Source of the DNA: Cephalotus follicularis
Taxonomy: Eukaryota > Streptophyta > Magnoliopsida > Oxalidales > Cephalotaceae
Reading direction: 5' to 3'
Assembly: GCA_001972305.1 (NCBI GenBank)
Contig: BDDD01003374.1
Coordinates: 62,001-126,000 of the forward strand
DNA length: 64,000 nucleotides
Under the pieces are notes generated by a model. The model was given only the letters and a program-made list of their open reading frames with translations, was not told the DNA's origin and did not search any database. Made by a program: the position numbers and the translations under genes. This document shows, piece by piece, positions 11,246-22,164 of the stretch (position 1 is its first letter; each line of letters opens with the position of its first letter).

Positions 11246-12934
11246 ATGCCATATTTCTTGAATTGTATAGAGTTATTGATTTCTTGAGCGAGACTTGAGA
11301 TCCCACGTTTTATGTTGAGTATGTTCATTGTTTATAAAGTGATTCATGAGTATATATGTATGACACAGATTCTGGGTGACTAAATCGCCTTCCTATATTA
11401 TGTATCGTTGTTTTTGCGATACCGTATTTGTACTCTGATGCTGGTACAAGTGATATGTCATATATGATATTGGTCCAGGGTGAGGTGTATATTCGACGCT
11501 CAACTCTCCTTAGCTGGCCCATTGGTCTCTGATGGGGTGTTATGTGGGATCTGCCCCTGGGTTCCATATCTGGATCTACAGCATGCTATTGTCTATTATG
11601 GTATGCTGAGTTTGAGAATAGCAGAGCTGCTCTGTCGCCTACCCCTTGACCCAGTTTCAGATATTGTGTACCAGTGATGGTGTACCAGATTTTGTGCATT
11701 GGATATTGTGCACCAGATTCAGATATTGTGCACCAGTTCGTACACCAGATTTATCCTTAGGCACTCTGCACCGGTGTATGAGGGATATGTACAGTCCTAT
11801 AGCCTATGGATCAGATAGTATTGCTGCAGCCAGATTCAGTATTACCATTAGATATGGCCATATGGGAATTGACAGATATATTGGGAATTGACGGATATAT
11901 GTTGATGACAGCATAGTTGTACCAGCATCCAGTATTTCAGACAGCATAGTTGTATAAGTATTCTAGACAGTATAGATAAGCTAGTATTTCAGATATTATA
12001 TTATATGGGCACATTTCTTATTTTCTGATTTCTGATCATATTCGTAATTCTGGATATTTGATTTTCACTCTGATCTTATTGTGATTCTTTTGCACTCATG
12101 GAGTACCAGCTTGAGTTTTGAGGTTTGTTCAGTACACTTTCATTTTGAGTTATGAGTTTCTTTTTATTTGAGTCTGATTGATATTCTTTTCATGGATTAA
12201 TTCACTTTATTCATTGTTTTATATATCCTTGATATTTGCTATATAGTTTTCATTCAGCACATCCGATTCTTAATTGATGTAACAGGGAATGACTTGTCCC
12301 AACTCACTTAGTCATTTAGACTAACCCCCTCCCAGATTTATTTTGCAGTTGAGGCAGGAGTGGATGATCCAGTAAGATAGTAGCAAGTTTTGGAGGTAGA
12401 CCACAGGCCCAAGCACCATTCACTGGCAGTCATGGCCAGTTCCACATGCGTACATTGGGGCATTTTGGGGTTAATTTATTATATTATATGAGATAGTTGG
12501 CAATTGCTGAGTTATTGTCCCATTTTTGATAAATTATGATTGTATAGTGGTGTGATGAGACATGTATGATTTTGATGATCCTGTGACAAAATATAACTAG
12601 AATGAACTGTTGATTCCTCCTTCGGGAGTATGATGAATATAAATTGTGATTTCTTACAGGTGAAAATTTTTGAGAAATGTCCATTTTTATGGGGAACTCT
12701 TGAAGTTTTTCTGCAGAATTTCCACCCTATTTAATGGACAAATAAATAGATAATTTTTATGGATATTGAATTGAAATGAAAATAATAGGCTAAGGAGGTC
12801 AGAAATGAAATAAATTGGTGGGTGCTAGGTTATAAAGGGTTTGTCGATGTGTTATGTTATAAGGATAAAAGGTTAAATAAGTGTTTAAAATTTATAAAGA
12901 TAGTCTATTGGACAAGTTAATATAAAAACTCTAA

Positions 12935-12990
12935 AGTTAAGCGTGCTCAGTCAGGAGAAGTTTTAAGATGGGTGACCATATGGGATGTTG
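12935..12990 (+). ncRNA. 5S rRNA-derived segment near the LTR end
   Basis: AGTTAAGCGTGCT (12935-12947) and AAGATGGGTGACC (12965-12977), followed by a TGGGA block, match the 3' half of plant 5S rRNA in order and spacing. These are the internal promoter A-box and C-box regions. The 5' half of 5S is not visible, so it is not a functional 5S gene. Cassandra TRIM elements are a known precedent for 5S sequence in LTRs; this LTR is far larger. Confidence 0.7.
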
Positions 12991-13074
12991 TATTAAGTTT
13001 AACGTAGTTAGCCTATTGTAAAGCACGGCTCGTCGGAGTGGGTTAAGGTTAAAGGGACGGGTCGTGTCAACAGG

Positions 13075-13271
13075 TCTAATGGGAGCAAAACCTGTTGATA
13101 TCCCAATGGACCCAAATGTGAAACTTGATAATGAAAAAGGGGATTTGATGCATGAGCCTACAAAGTATAGAAGACTTGTTGGCAACCTTAACTATCTAAC
13201 AATAACTAGACCAGATATCTCTTTTGCAGTTGGTGTGGTAAGTTAGTTTATGAGTGCACCTCGTACACCTC
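13075..13271 (+). pseudogene. pol: Ty1/copia RT fragment (part 2)
   Basis: This continues the gene interrupted at 6453. It reads GLMGAKPVDIPMDPN, then YRRLVGNLNYLTITRPDISF, the C-terminal copia RT blocks. A TAG at about 13244 replaces the usual Gln before FMSAPRTP, so the frame is broken. LTR F is inserted directly after this block at 13272. Confidence 0.9.
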
Positions 13272-13454
13272 TGTTGACATTTTTGTCTCAGTCCTAAATT
13301 TTGATGATAACATATTTACATCTAATCATTTTTAGTTTATGTGCAAGGTGACAATGTTGAAAGTCAGGTAAAAGGACCTGCTCTTAAGTTCCCTGATTGT
13401 ACATCATGCAAGTTGACAAAGTTGACATTCAGGCAAAGGATTGCCTAAGGTGCA

Positions 13455-13690
13455 GAGCTCAGAGGCTAAAGGCAGACCTCAGACGTCAAGACAGAGCTAG
13501 GGAAAATTAAAGGCAGACCTCAGACGTCAAGGCAGAGCTAGGGAAATTAAAGGCAGACCTCAAACAATTGAGAGCAGATATGAGGTAATTGTTGAAGAGC
13601 AGACTTGCGTTAATCGTTGCAAAGCAGACATACGTTAAATGTTGTAGAGCAGACCTGCGTTAACTGTTGCAGAGCAGACCTCTGAGGCAA
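13455..13690. repeat. Two minisatellites in LTR F
   Basis: First, about 50-bp units share GGCAGACCTCAGACGTCAAG and GCAGAGCTAGGGAAA. Then about 30-bp units share AGAGCAGACCTGCGTTAA and TGTTGC, four imperfect copies at 13575-13690. Confidence 0.7.
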
Positions 13691-14088
13691 AGCAAATGTA
13701 GTCATAGGTAGAGGTCATAGCTCAAAACTCCAAGTCATATATCAAAGCTTGAAGGCAGACCTCGGAGGCAAAGTAAATGTACTAAGCATCAACGGTTAAG
13801 GAATGAAGTCTGAACAAGCAATACAAACCAAAGACGTTTTATTTAAAGTGGCAAAGCTTTACCAAGCGCCAGAGATGAAATGCCAAACAAAAAAGATTTA
13901 CACAGAAAGACTGAAAATAAGGCGTAACGGCAATATCAAAGCATCAACACTTAGATCGAAACCAGCAACGCTTTATCAGCAGATTCTGATATCCTTAAAT
14001 CTTATCAATGCTGAATCAATGACAGAACTTTCCAAAACATCTCTAACGGCTCTCTAATATCTCCAACGGCTATATCCTGTAAAAACTC

Positions 14089-14097
14089 TATAAATAG
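14089..14097 (+). promoter_or_regulatory. TATA box of LTR F
   Basis: TATAAATAG lies about 820 bases into the LTR, followed by an A-rich leader. It is the best TATA match in the LTR and probably marks the U3/R border. Confidence 0.6.
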
Positions 14098-14297
14098 GAG
14101 GCTTGGATCAAACAGCAAAGAGAAGAACAAAAGCAGCAAAATACAACAACCAGCACAACAATTATTCATGTCAAGATTCTTTCAAGAGCTTTATAGTTGT
14201 GTTATCTTGAGCCATTGTTGTGAGCTTATTAATTATATACCCAACCTTAGAGAGGTTATACAAGATCACCAATCAACATTGTATTAGTTTGATTGTA

Positions 14298-14385
14298 AAG
14301 GGGAGTGAACCCGAAGTGTGATTATCAAGGGGAGTGAACCCAAAGTGTGATTACCAAGGGGAGTGAATCCAAGGTGTTGTGATTG
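14298..14385. repeat. 29-bp repeat, three units
   Basis: GGGGAGTGAACCC, GAAGTGTGATTATC and close variants follow one another three times with a period of about 29 bases, downstream of the TATA box and so presumably in the transcribed R/U5 part. Confidence 0.75.
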
Positions 14386-15710
14386 AGTTCAATCACAGAA
14401 AAGTGTAAGGGGCACTGAATTGTTCCTGTAAAGTAATTCGGAGATTGTATTCAAGGTTGAATACTAGTGGAATTGCAAGAGGTCTTGAGAAATTGGACGT
14501 AGGCAAGAGTTTGGCTTAACCACTCTAAACCGTGTTTGCAAAATCTTCTAACCATCACTCTTCTTTTTCAAGGTTGTAAAGTAATTCAGAGTTTGTATTT
14601 GGAGATTGTATTCAAGGTTGTATTAACACACCCCGTTTTCATTAACACACATGGTTATCATTTAATCCAATCTTATCAAAATAATCATAAATTTAAAACT
14701 TTGCAGAAGCATTCAATATACTGGATTATTTAAAGGGTATTCGCATGCAGCCCATACTACATGCTACCAAGTACGAGACAAGTTATATATTACACATCAG
14801 AAATGTAAATATAACATAATGGAGTATGACTTATTACAATTTCAACAACCTTAAAACAAAGAAGCTCTCCAAAGTACGGCTTCAACAACAAGTATCCAAT
14901 TCCTTCATTAATCTATAATAGTAGGTATTAGCCTTTGTCCTCACTCGGCTAAGTAGGAGATATGCATGAATGTGAAAATATAAATGTAATCATGCATGAT
15001 AATTTATATCTTTTAAACAGTATATATATATGAATCAACATATATAAGCAAGCATGCCAAGTGACTACAATCAGTCAATTATCAAGAATACCACACAAGG
15101 GTACAAACAATCAGTTGTCCAAAGACCAGTAAAGAGTGTCACATGCCGCTAACTCCAAGCCCCAACTGTGCACCACCTAACTAACACCATGCACTCCGAT
15201 GATGATAAAAAAAGGTAAACAGTGTTGTTGACACTTGGTGGGCAGCTAACATTCAAGATATGCAATGCATATAAGTTTGGTGTATATGCTCTAGCCAACT
15301 CCTAGCACCTAGGCTCGCCTCTGTAGTCCGTGATACACTCCGATCACAAGACCATTAGAAACTATCAATCACAAATAGTACAATATAGTATAGATATTAC
15401 ATATATAATGTAATACAACAGTAGTCTCGTTTTGAGAAAACAGTAAAACAGTTCAGTAAAATCTTTTTTTAGAGAAAGCAGTAACAGTACAGTAAGTTTT
15501 CATTTAAGAAAACTTTAAACAGTCAGTAGTTCTCACTTGGAGAAAACAGTAGTGGAAAACCTTTAGTTATGCATATAGCACTCATTAGTTTAAAATCCTT
15601 GAAAACAGTAATGAAAACAGTAAACAGTTATTTTCATGGTATGCAATGCATAATAGTAATTCAGTCAATTTCAAGGATTGAAGCATAAACAAGATAAAAT
15701 TATCTACTGT

Positions 15711-16146
15711 CCAGTATGGCATCAACGTGTTCCTTAGGCATCGACGTCTATCTTAGGCATCAACATGTTTCCTCTTTGGCGTTAAAGTAAATCAGTGTAC
15801 AAACAGTATAACATCAATTGTTCTTAAGGCGTTAATGTGTATCCTTGGCGTTGACGTGTATATAGGCGTGAACGTTACCATTAGGTGTCAACGCGTTAAG
15901 GTAGAACCTTAAACGTGAACATTTATCTTTTGGCATCGACGCGCTCAGGTAGGAACCTTACGCGTCAACATTACCTATTGACGTCGACGTTTTCTAAGTC
16001 AGTAGCTTTAAACGTCAACGTCATCCTTCCTTGGCGTCGACGAGAATCAAACGCAACCAGGTAAATAGTCGATTATTTCAGTAAGGCATTAACGCATATA
16101 TTTTGGCATCGACGAAAATCAAACGCAACAGAATACACAGTCCAAA
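15711..16146. other. GGCGTCGACG motif array in LTR B (distal array)
   Basis: About 17 variants of GGCGTCGACG occur in 435 bases, among them GGCATCAACGTG, GGCATCGACGTC, GGCGTTGACGTG, GGTGTCAACGCG, TGACGTCGACGTT and GGCGTCGACGAG. Exact GTCGAC is at 15983 and 16036. In sense coordinates the array lies about 990-1,425 bases into the LTR. Confidence 0.85.
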
Positions 16147-16679
16147 ATCAACCCAAGCAAGCATGGATTCAACAGTTTAACATCAACATGCAAGCACAGA
16201 TGAGCTGTCATAACGCAATATACATGCAATATCTCATATACATGTCATAAACCCTACCTCTGATTCCAAGTTAGGAATCGAAGTCCACCTCTTCAAGTCT
16301 CTCTGACCAGTAGCTTTTAAGCTCCCAGGTACGGCTCGACAGTTCCAATCCAAGTTCAGTTCCATTCTTGGTTAGAGCTTCCAAGCTTCCGATTCGAGTA
16401 TGGAAAAGTTGGTCTCTCCCCTCTCCTTTCTTTCCAGTTTTCTCTCTTTTCCTCTCTGTTTTCTTTCTCCTTCTTTCACTATCTTGGTGCCGACGGAAGA
16501 AGAAGATGAGAGGTGTCCTTTATGGACGAGTGAGTCTCTCTCTTTCTCCTTTCTCCCTGCCCTCTGACGCGCACATGCTCCCTTTCTCTCTTCCCTCTGT
16601 CACTGCGCGCATGGGGAACTGGAGAAAATGTCTTTCACGCGTCTTCTGTCAGTGCTTTTGTCTTATTCTATCAAGAGTT

Positions 16680-16960
16680 TAGGCATCAAAGTCAACCCTT
16701 AGGCATTGACGCGTTGACCATCCTTCTTGGCGATAACAGGCTCCGCGAACAGCGTTAACGCTTATCTCTTAGTTCCCTTCTATGGCGTCGATCTCATAAC
16801 TTGGTGTGAACGTATTAAGGCAAGGAACCTTAAGTGCGACCCCTTTGCTTAATGGCGTCAACTCTATTACTTGGCGTTGACACTCAAAGCGTCTCCAATT
16901 ACCTGTCAGGTTCTTGGCGTCGACATCTTTCCATGGTGTTGACGTCTATGTATCAGAATT
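16680..16960. other. GGCGTCGACG motif array in LTR B (proximal array)
   Basis: About ten sites occur, including GGCATTGACGCG, the perfect palindrome AGCGTTAACGCT, GGCGTCGATC, GGCGTCAACTC, GGCGTTGACAC and GGCGTCGACATC (exact GTCGAC at 16919). It lies about 180-460 bases into the LTR in sense, probably upstream of the promoter. Confidence 0.85.
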
Positions 16961-17136
16961 TAGCCCCTTATGTTATTTCAAATAACCTCCAATTTATTTC
17001 TATTTTCTCCCCTTTTCCTTTAATTCAAGAACAATAATTTATTGGAATCAAGGGATAATTAAACAAAATTTGAATTCAATGTGTAATTTATTTATTATTG
17101 TACAATATACATTAAATCGAAATTACGGTTATTACA

Positions 17137-17149
17137 TTCCCCTCTCCTT
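17137..17149 (-). promoter_or_regulatory. Polypurine tract
   Basis: The minus strand reads AAGGAGAGGGGAA immediately before the LTR start TGTAATAACCG. This is the plus-strand priming site of the retrotransposon and it fixes the element's orientation. Confidence 0.9.
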
Positions 17150-18323
17150 ATAGAAATTTCGTCCTCAAATTTTGCCTTTATATTCAGAACAAATGAGGGA
17201 ATGTTTCCATCATTTCAACTTCACATTCCCATGTAGCTTCTTCAGCTCTGTGAAACTGCCAAAGTATCTTCACCATTGGAATAGTCTTATTCCTCAATAC
17301 TTTCTCTTTCCTTTCAAGAATTCGCATTGGCCTTCCTTCATAAGATAAGTTGTCACTGATAAATCCAGGATCGTAGCTCAGTATATGAGAAGGATCAGGT
17401 ACATATTTTTGTAGCATGGAAACATGAAATACATTGTGCACATTAGATAAGTTGGGTGGTAGTGCAATCTGATATGCTACTTCTCCAACTCTCTCCAGTA
17501 TCTAGTAGGTCAGATGTAGCGTGGAGATAACTTTCCTTTCTGACCAAATCTGTGTATCCCTTTCGAAGGCAAGATTCTCAGAAAAACGTGATCTCCCTTC
17601 TCAAACTAAAACTTCTTTCTCCTTCTATCGGCATAACTCTTCTGCTGACTCTGTGCAGTAAGCAACCTTTTCCAGACAATCATGACCTTATCAGTAGTTT
17701 CTTGAACAAGGTCAGGTCCCAATACCTGTCTTTCACCCACTTCATCCCAGCATATAGGCGATCTACATTTCCTTCTGTACAAGGCTTCATAAGGAGCCAT
17801 CCCAATGCTAGAATGATAACTATTGTTGTAGGAGAACTCAATCAATGGTATGTAATCCTCTCAACTTCCAACAAAGTCAATAACGTAAGCCCGGAGCAAA
17901 TCTTCAAGAGTATGAATGGTACGCTAGGACTGTCCATCAGTCTGTGGATGAAATACAGTACTAAAGTTTAAGATTGTCCCCATCGCTGCTTGGAACTTCC
18001 TCCAAAACCTTGAGGTAAACCTTGTATCACGGTCAAAAACAATACTGACAGGCACTCCATGTAACCTTACAATCTCCCAGATATATAATCGAGACAACTT
18101 CTTGATGGAATAGGTCATGTTCATCGGAAGAAAGTGATCAGATTTAGTGAGTCTGTCCACTATGACCCAAACTGCTTCATGTCGATTCTGTGACCTTGGC
18201 AATTCAGACACAAAATCCATGGTTACATGCTCCCACTTCCATTCAACCACTGGCAATGACTATAACAATCCGATAAGTTTCTGATGTTCTGCATTCACTC
18301 TCTGAAAAGTCAAACACCTTGCC
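17150..18323 (-). pseudogene. pol: Chromovirus integrase core, C-terminus and chromodomain
   Basis: In sense order, 18256-17924 reads WKWEHVTMDFVSELP, then VIVDRLTKSDHF, LHGVPVSIVFDRDTRF and TVFHPQTDGQS, the integrase catalytic core with two acidic residues visible. 17845-17606 reads EFSYNNSYHSSIGMAPYEAL. 17441-17184 reads HNVFHVSMLQKYVPDPSHIL and then a chromodomain-like tail with RNKTIPMVKILW and EEATWE. Frames shift between the three blocks. The N-terminal part of integrase continues beyond the C LTR at 19737. The chromodomain is expected to target insertion to heterochromatin. Confidence 0.9.
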
Positions 18324-18554
18324 TGTGATGACCCGAATTTCTAGTAAAGATATTAATAATGGAAAGATGATTGCTATTGTGTAGTTGGAGAATATTTCAA
18401 GGGACCCGTAGTATGAACCTACGCTCGGGGAGTACGGGGGTTCTGCTCCCCAGAGAACGGACGGGGGGTCCAACTGCCCGGACAGCGGGAGGGGGTTCAG
18501 GGGGCAGAACCCCTAGAAGAAAATTTTACTGACTAAGTGTTGAGAAAGAAAACT

Positions 18555-18760
18555 GTCCCAAAGCGCCGACGCTTTGGTAGTAACAGTCGACGCTTAAAAT
18601 GTAAAAGTCGATGCTTCGAGATCAAGAATTGAAGGTTGACCTGGAGGAGACTTAAAGCGTCGACGCTTTGTAGGAAAGCGTCAGCGCTTTAGTCGGGATA
18701 GAAGTGAAAAACTCAGGTAAAGGCTGTGACAGTCGACGCTTAGAGGTAAAGAGTCGACGC
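18555..18760. other. GTCGAC-core motif array in LTR C (copy 1)
   Basis: Sites are AAGCGCCGACGCTTTGG, ACAGTCGACGCTTAAA, AAAGTCGATGCTT, AAAGCGTCGACGCTTTG, AAAGCGTCAGCGCTTT, ACAGTCGACGCTTAG and AGAGTCGACGCTTTG. Exact GTCGAC is at 18586, 18659, 18732 and 18753. The array lies about 230-435 bases upstream of the TATA box, so within U3. Confidence 0.85.
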
Positions 18761-18989
18761 TTTGCCCTGTGTCAGGTGAAGAATCCTAGCTTTTTATGCC
18801 ATTTTGGAGGATTTAAATGGTTTGTAGGGCACGTGTCAAGCAAGGATTGGATGAATTATGATATGTTGCTACTATAGGGCAGGTGGCATCAGCTGAATTG
18901 TTTTAATTTCATCACATGGAGGCAAGCTCACATGGGTGAGGTCATGGATGACACCACCCAAGCTTAGCCTCCAAGTTTCCCTTTCTCCT

Positions 18990-18996
18990 TATATAT
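18990..18996 (+). promoter_or_regulatory. TATA box of LTR C (copy 1)
   Basis: TCTCCTTATATATGTGTGCC is conserved between this LTR and the copy at 24977-27131 (TATATAT at 25674), with GCTGAACAA shortly downstream in both. It is the likely core promoter. Confidence 0.55.
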
Positions 18997-19736
18997 GTGT
19001 GCCTTGTTAGCTGAACAAGAGGCTTGTTTCTGCTGAGTTGAAGAGGGAGAATTCGTGCGAGAGAAGAAGAGAAGGAGATCAAGTGAGGTAAGGAAATTCT
19101 ATACCCATTTTATCAAAGTATTCCTCTGTTTTGAATCAAAATTTTGCAGCAGATAGTTTAATTCATATCTTGCTGATTTCTTGATGAAAGTTTGAATGGT
19201 TTAATGTTTTGAAAACCTCACGATGTCTACTTTAACTCTTATGTTTTATACATCGCGAAATTCTATCAAATTCTTGATGAAAAACTATGTTTTCTTCTAC
19301 TGCTCAGGTCCCGATTTCAAAAAGGAAATTACAAATTTAAAAATTAATTGCAGCTTCGTTTCTCAATGGAATTTTATGATTTTTATCTCTGTAGATTCAT
19401 TGAGATGTCTACTTTAACTTTTATGTTTTAAGTTTTCTATGAAAGTGATTATTTCTATACGAAATATCTATTTTAGAAAAGTTATGCAAAACTGTTTTCT
19501 AAAGATTTTTGAGTTAATTACTCAAAGTGATGAGAAATGTTTTAATGTAAGCATACGCGATCCTGTGAAGTTATTAAGTAATAATGTTAGGTTTTAAATC
19601 TAAGCCAAGATTAAATGATATGAAATGGATCGTTGAATGATTAAAAGATTTGATGGTCAAAGGTTACACCCACGTAACGCACCGATCTTCGGAGCTCGCT
19701 TTGAGCTTAAAGTGGACTCGGGTCGGGGGCGCTACA

Positions 19737-20621
19737 AAGCCACATATTCAGCAATATCTCTCTTCATGCCACTCCACCTATAATTTTTCTTCATGTCATG
19801 CCACATCTTAGAGCTACCCAGATGTACACTATACTGTGATTTATGAGCTTGCTGCATTAACTCATCCCTTATGCTCGGAATGAATGAAGAATTCAGAGTC
19901 AGGATCTAAATTCTCACGGATGTTCCACAACTCCATGTCACTGAACTGTGCATTCAGAATGAGATCAAGAAGTTCCGACTGGGCTCTAAGATTTGTCGCA
20001 ATAACTCCTCTGGAAACCATGAATGGATTCCATCTCTAAAAATCCTCCAATAGCTTCAAATGTGAAACCATCGAACCAGCAATCATCGCCTTGCGACTCA
20101 GTGCATCCGCAACAACATTCGCCTTTCCTGGGTGGTATTGGATATTACAGTTGTAATCATTAAAGAATTCAACCCACCTTCTCTGTCTCATGTTCAGTTC
20201 TTTCTGAGAAAACAAATACTTCAAGCTCTTGTGGTTAGTAAATATCTCGAATTAAGCGCCATAGAGGTAATGTCTCCATTTCTGCAAAGCGAACACTATG
20301 GCAGCCAATTCAAGATCATGTATAGGATAACTCTCCTCGTACGGTTTCAACTTCCTCGATGCGTATGCAATCACGCGACCACGTTGCATGAAAACACATC
20401 CCACGCCTTTCCCAGAAGCATCACTATAGACAGTAAAATCCTCACATCCTTCAGGTAATGCCAACACTGGAGCAGAAATCAACCGACTCTTCAACTCTTG
20501 AAAACTTGCATCACAAGCGTCATCCCACACAAAGCTTGAATTTTTCTGAGTCAACCGTGTCAACGACACAAAAATCTTTGAAAACCCTTGAATAAACCTT
20601 CGATAATAGCTAGCCAACAGG
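19737..20621 (-). pseudogene. pol: Chromovirus RT C-terminus, RNase H and integrase N-terminus
   Basis: In sense, from 20621: [11 protein letters not shown], then [15 protein letters not shown], the RNase H block [39 protein letters not shown], then [14 protein letters not shown] and [15 protein letters not shown], ending at about 20036. The integrase zinc-finger region follows (19980-19740), with YSVHLGSSKMWHD and MKRDIAEYV. At least two frame changes occur. Upstream RT, protease and gag are missing because the frame runs straight into truncated B LTR sequence. Confidence 0.9.
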
Positions 20622-20633
20622 GTAATAGGAGTT

Positions 20634-22164
20634 CTTGAAAATAGTAATGAAAACAGTAAACAGTTGTTTCCATGGTATGCAATGCATAATAGTAATTCAG
20701 TCAATTTCAAGAAATGAAGCATAAACATGATAAAATTATCTACTGTCCAGTATGGCGTCAACGTGTTCCTTAGGCATCGACGTCTATCTTAGGCATCAAC
20801 ATGTTTCCTCTTTGGCATTAACATAAATAAGTGTACAAACATGATAACATCAACTATTCTTAAGGCGTTAATGTGCATCCTTGGCATTGACGTGTATATA
20901 GGCGTCAACGTTACCATTGGGCGTCAACGTGTTAAGCTAGAACCTTAAGCGTGAACATTTCTCTTTTGGCGTCGACGAGTTAAGGTAGGAACCTTACACA
21001 TCAACGTTAGTTATTGACGTCGACGTTTTCTAAGGCAGTAGCTTTAAACATCAACGTCATCCTTCCTTGGCGTCAACGAGAATCAAACGCAACCAGGTAA
21101 ACAAACGATTGTTTCAGTATGGCGTTAACGCGTATATTTTGGCGTCGATGAAAATCAAACGCAACAGGATACACAGTCCAAAATCAACCCAAGCAAGCAT
21201 GGATTCAACAGTTTAACATCAACATACAAGCACAGATGAGCTGTCATAACGCAATATACATGCAATATCTTCATATACATGTCATAAACCCTACCTCTGA
21301 TTCAAAGTCAGGAATCGAAGTCCACCTCTTCAAGTCTCACTGACAAGTAGCTTTTAAGCTCCCAGGTCAGGTTCGGCAATTCCAATCCAAGCTCAGTTCC
21401 ACTCTTGGTTCGATTCTGATTCGAGTATGGAGAAGGTGGTCTCTCCCCTCTCCTTTCTTTCCTGTTTTCTCTCTTTTCCTCTCTGTTTTCTTTCTCCTTC
21501 TTTCACTCTCCCAGTGCCGGCGAAAGAAGAAGATGAGAGGTGTCCTTTATTGATGAGTGCGTCTCTCTCTTTCTCCTTTCTCCCTTCCCTCTGACATGCA
21601 CATGATCCCTTTATCTCTTCCCTATGTCACTGCGGGCATAGGGAACTGGAAAAAATGCCTTTCACGTGTCTTCTGTCAGTGCTTTTGTCTTATTCTATCG
21701 AGAGTTTAGGCGTCAACGTCAACCCTTAGGCGTTGATGCATTGACCATCCTTCTTGGCGATAACGGGCTCCACGAACCGCGTTAACGCTTATCTCTTAGT
21801 TCCCTTCTATGGCGTCGATGTCATAACTTGGTATGAATGTCTTAAGGCAAGGAGCCTTAAGTGCAACCCCTTTGCTTCTTGGAGTCAACTCTATTACTTG
21901 GCATTGAAGTTCAAAGCGTCTCCAATTACCTATCTGGTTCCTTGCGTCGACGTCCTTCCATGGCGTCGACGTCTATGAGTCAGAATTTAGCCCCTTTATG
22001 TTATTTCAAATAACTTCCAATTTATTTCTATTTAGTCCCTTTTTCCTTTAATTCAACAACAATAATTGGTTGGAATCAAGGGATAATTAAACAAAATTTC
22101 AATTCAATGTGTAATTTATTTATCATTGTACAATATACATTAAATCGAAATTGCGGTTATTACA
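20634..22164 (-). mobile_element. Family B LTR, truncated 5' LTR
   Basis: It matches 15597-17136 base for base over long stretches, including both motif arrays (20750-21180 and 21710-21985, exact GTCGAC at 20971, 21019, 21946 and 21965). It lacks the distal 1 kb present at 14624-15596. In sense it starts TGTAATAACCGCAATTTCG at 22164. Confidence 0.9.

Larger units (their letters stand above)
8563..11251 (+). mobile_element. Family E solo LTR nested in the 6454-13069 LTR
   Basis: The element begins TGTAACGCCCTGTAGC, ends AACGGGTCATGCCA and is flanked by perfect TATTT target duplications (8558-8562 and 11252-11256). Its landmarks match the 60566-63361 LTR: GTGAGTGGGACATCCC (9022), GGACTAATCCCCTCG (10085) and a GTCCTCGGG-rich distal third. 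The distal open frames (for example 10934-11128) read through this repeat and show no family similarity. Confidence 0.85.
6454..13069 (+). mobile_element. Large solo LTR (E-like) inserted in copia pol
   Basis: The ends are TGTGACACCCG and GGGTCGTGTCA, with perfect 5-bp target duplications ACAGG at 6449-6453 and 13070-13074. Removing the element restores copia codons across the site. After subtracting the nested 8563-11251 LTR and its target duplication, about 3.9 kb remains with only one copy of each internal landmark (GTGAGTGGGACATTCC at 8435, CTAACCCCCTCCCAG at 12321), so I call it a solo LTR. Short open frames at 7511-8329 lie in A/T-rich repeat-like LTR text with no recognisable product. 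Orientation is inferred from splice-like signals and from LTR E. Confidence 0.85.
13272..14620 (+). mobile_element. Family F (copia-type) LTR
   Basis: The LTR starts TGTTGACATTTTTGTCTCAG directly after copia codons ending ACCTC. It contains minisatellites, a clear TATA box (14089) and a repeated leader (14298-14385). Its right end is uncertain because family B begins near 14621, and no ACCTC target duplication is visible there. The frame at 13803-14057 has no recognisable product. Confidence 0.6.
14624..17136 (-). mobile_element. Family B LTR, 3' LTR of the 14.6-22.2 kb element
   Basis: In sense it starts TGTAATAACCGTAATTTCG at 17136, right after a polypurine tract, and ends GAAAACGGGGTGTG near 14624. 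The distal half matches 34368 back to about 34190, and the proximal half matches 20634-22164. The terminal CA of the 3' end is eroded. Short frames at 16368-16682 and 16834-17037 are LTR text. Confidence 0.85.
18324..19736 (+). mobile_element. Family C solo LTR inserted in integrase
   Basis: The ends are TGTGATGACCCGAATTTC and GGGTCGGGGGCGCTACA. The flanks are TTGCC (18319-18323) and AAGCC (19737-19741), an imperfect target duplication; removing the LTR rejoins the integrase. It matches 24977-27131 end to end but lacks about 1.2 kb relative to that copy. No coding frame is supported. Confidence 0.85.
14621..22164 (-). mobile_element. Recombined Ty3/gypsy chromovirus (Tekay/Del-like) with B LTRs
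   Basis: On the minus strand the order is truncated 5' LTR (22164-20634), RT C-terminus/RNase H, integrase, chromodomain, PPT, 3' LTR (17136-14624). Gag, protease and most of RT are gone: the truncated 5' LTR joins RT at about 20620-20634. A family C LTR splits integrase. The chromodomain-like tail and integrase text are typical of plant chromoviruses. No target duplication was found around the element. Confidence 0.85.

Noticed and set aside
12935-12990. Functional 5S rRNA gene
   Set aside because: Only the 3' half is present and it has several mismatches; no 5' half or terminator run.
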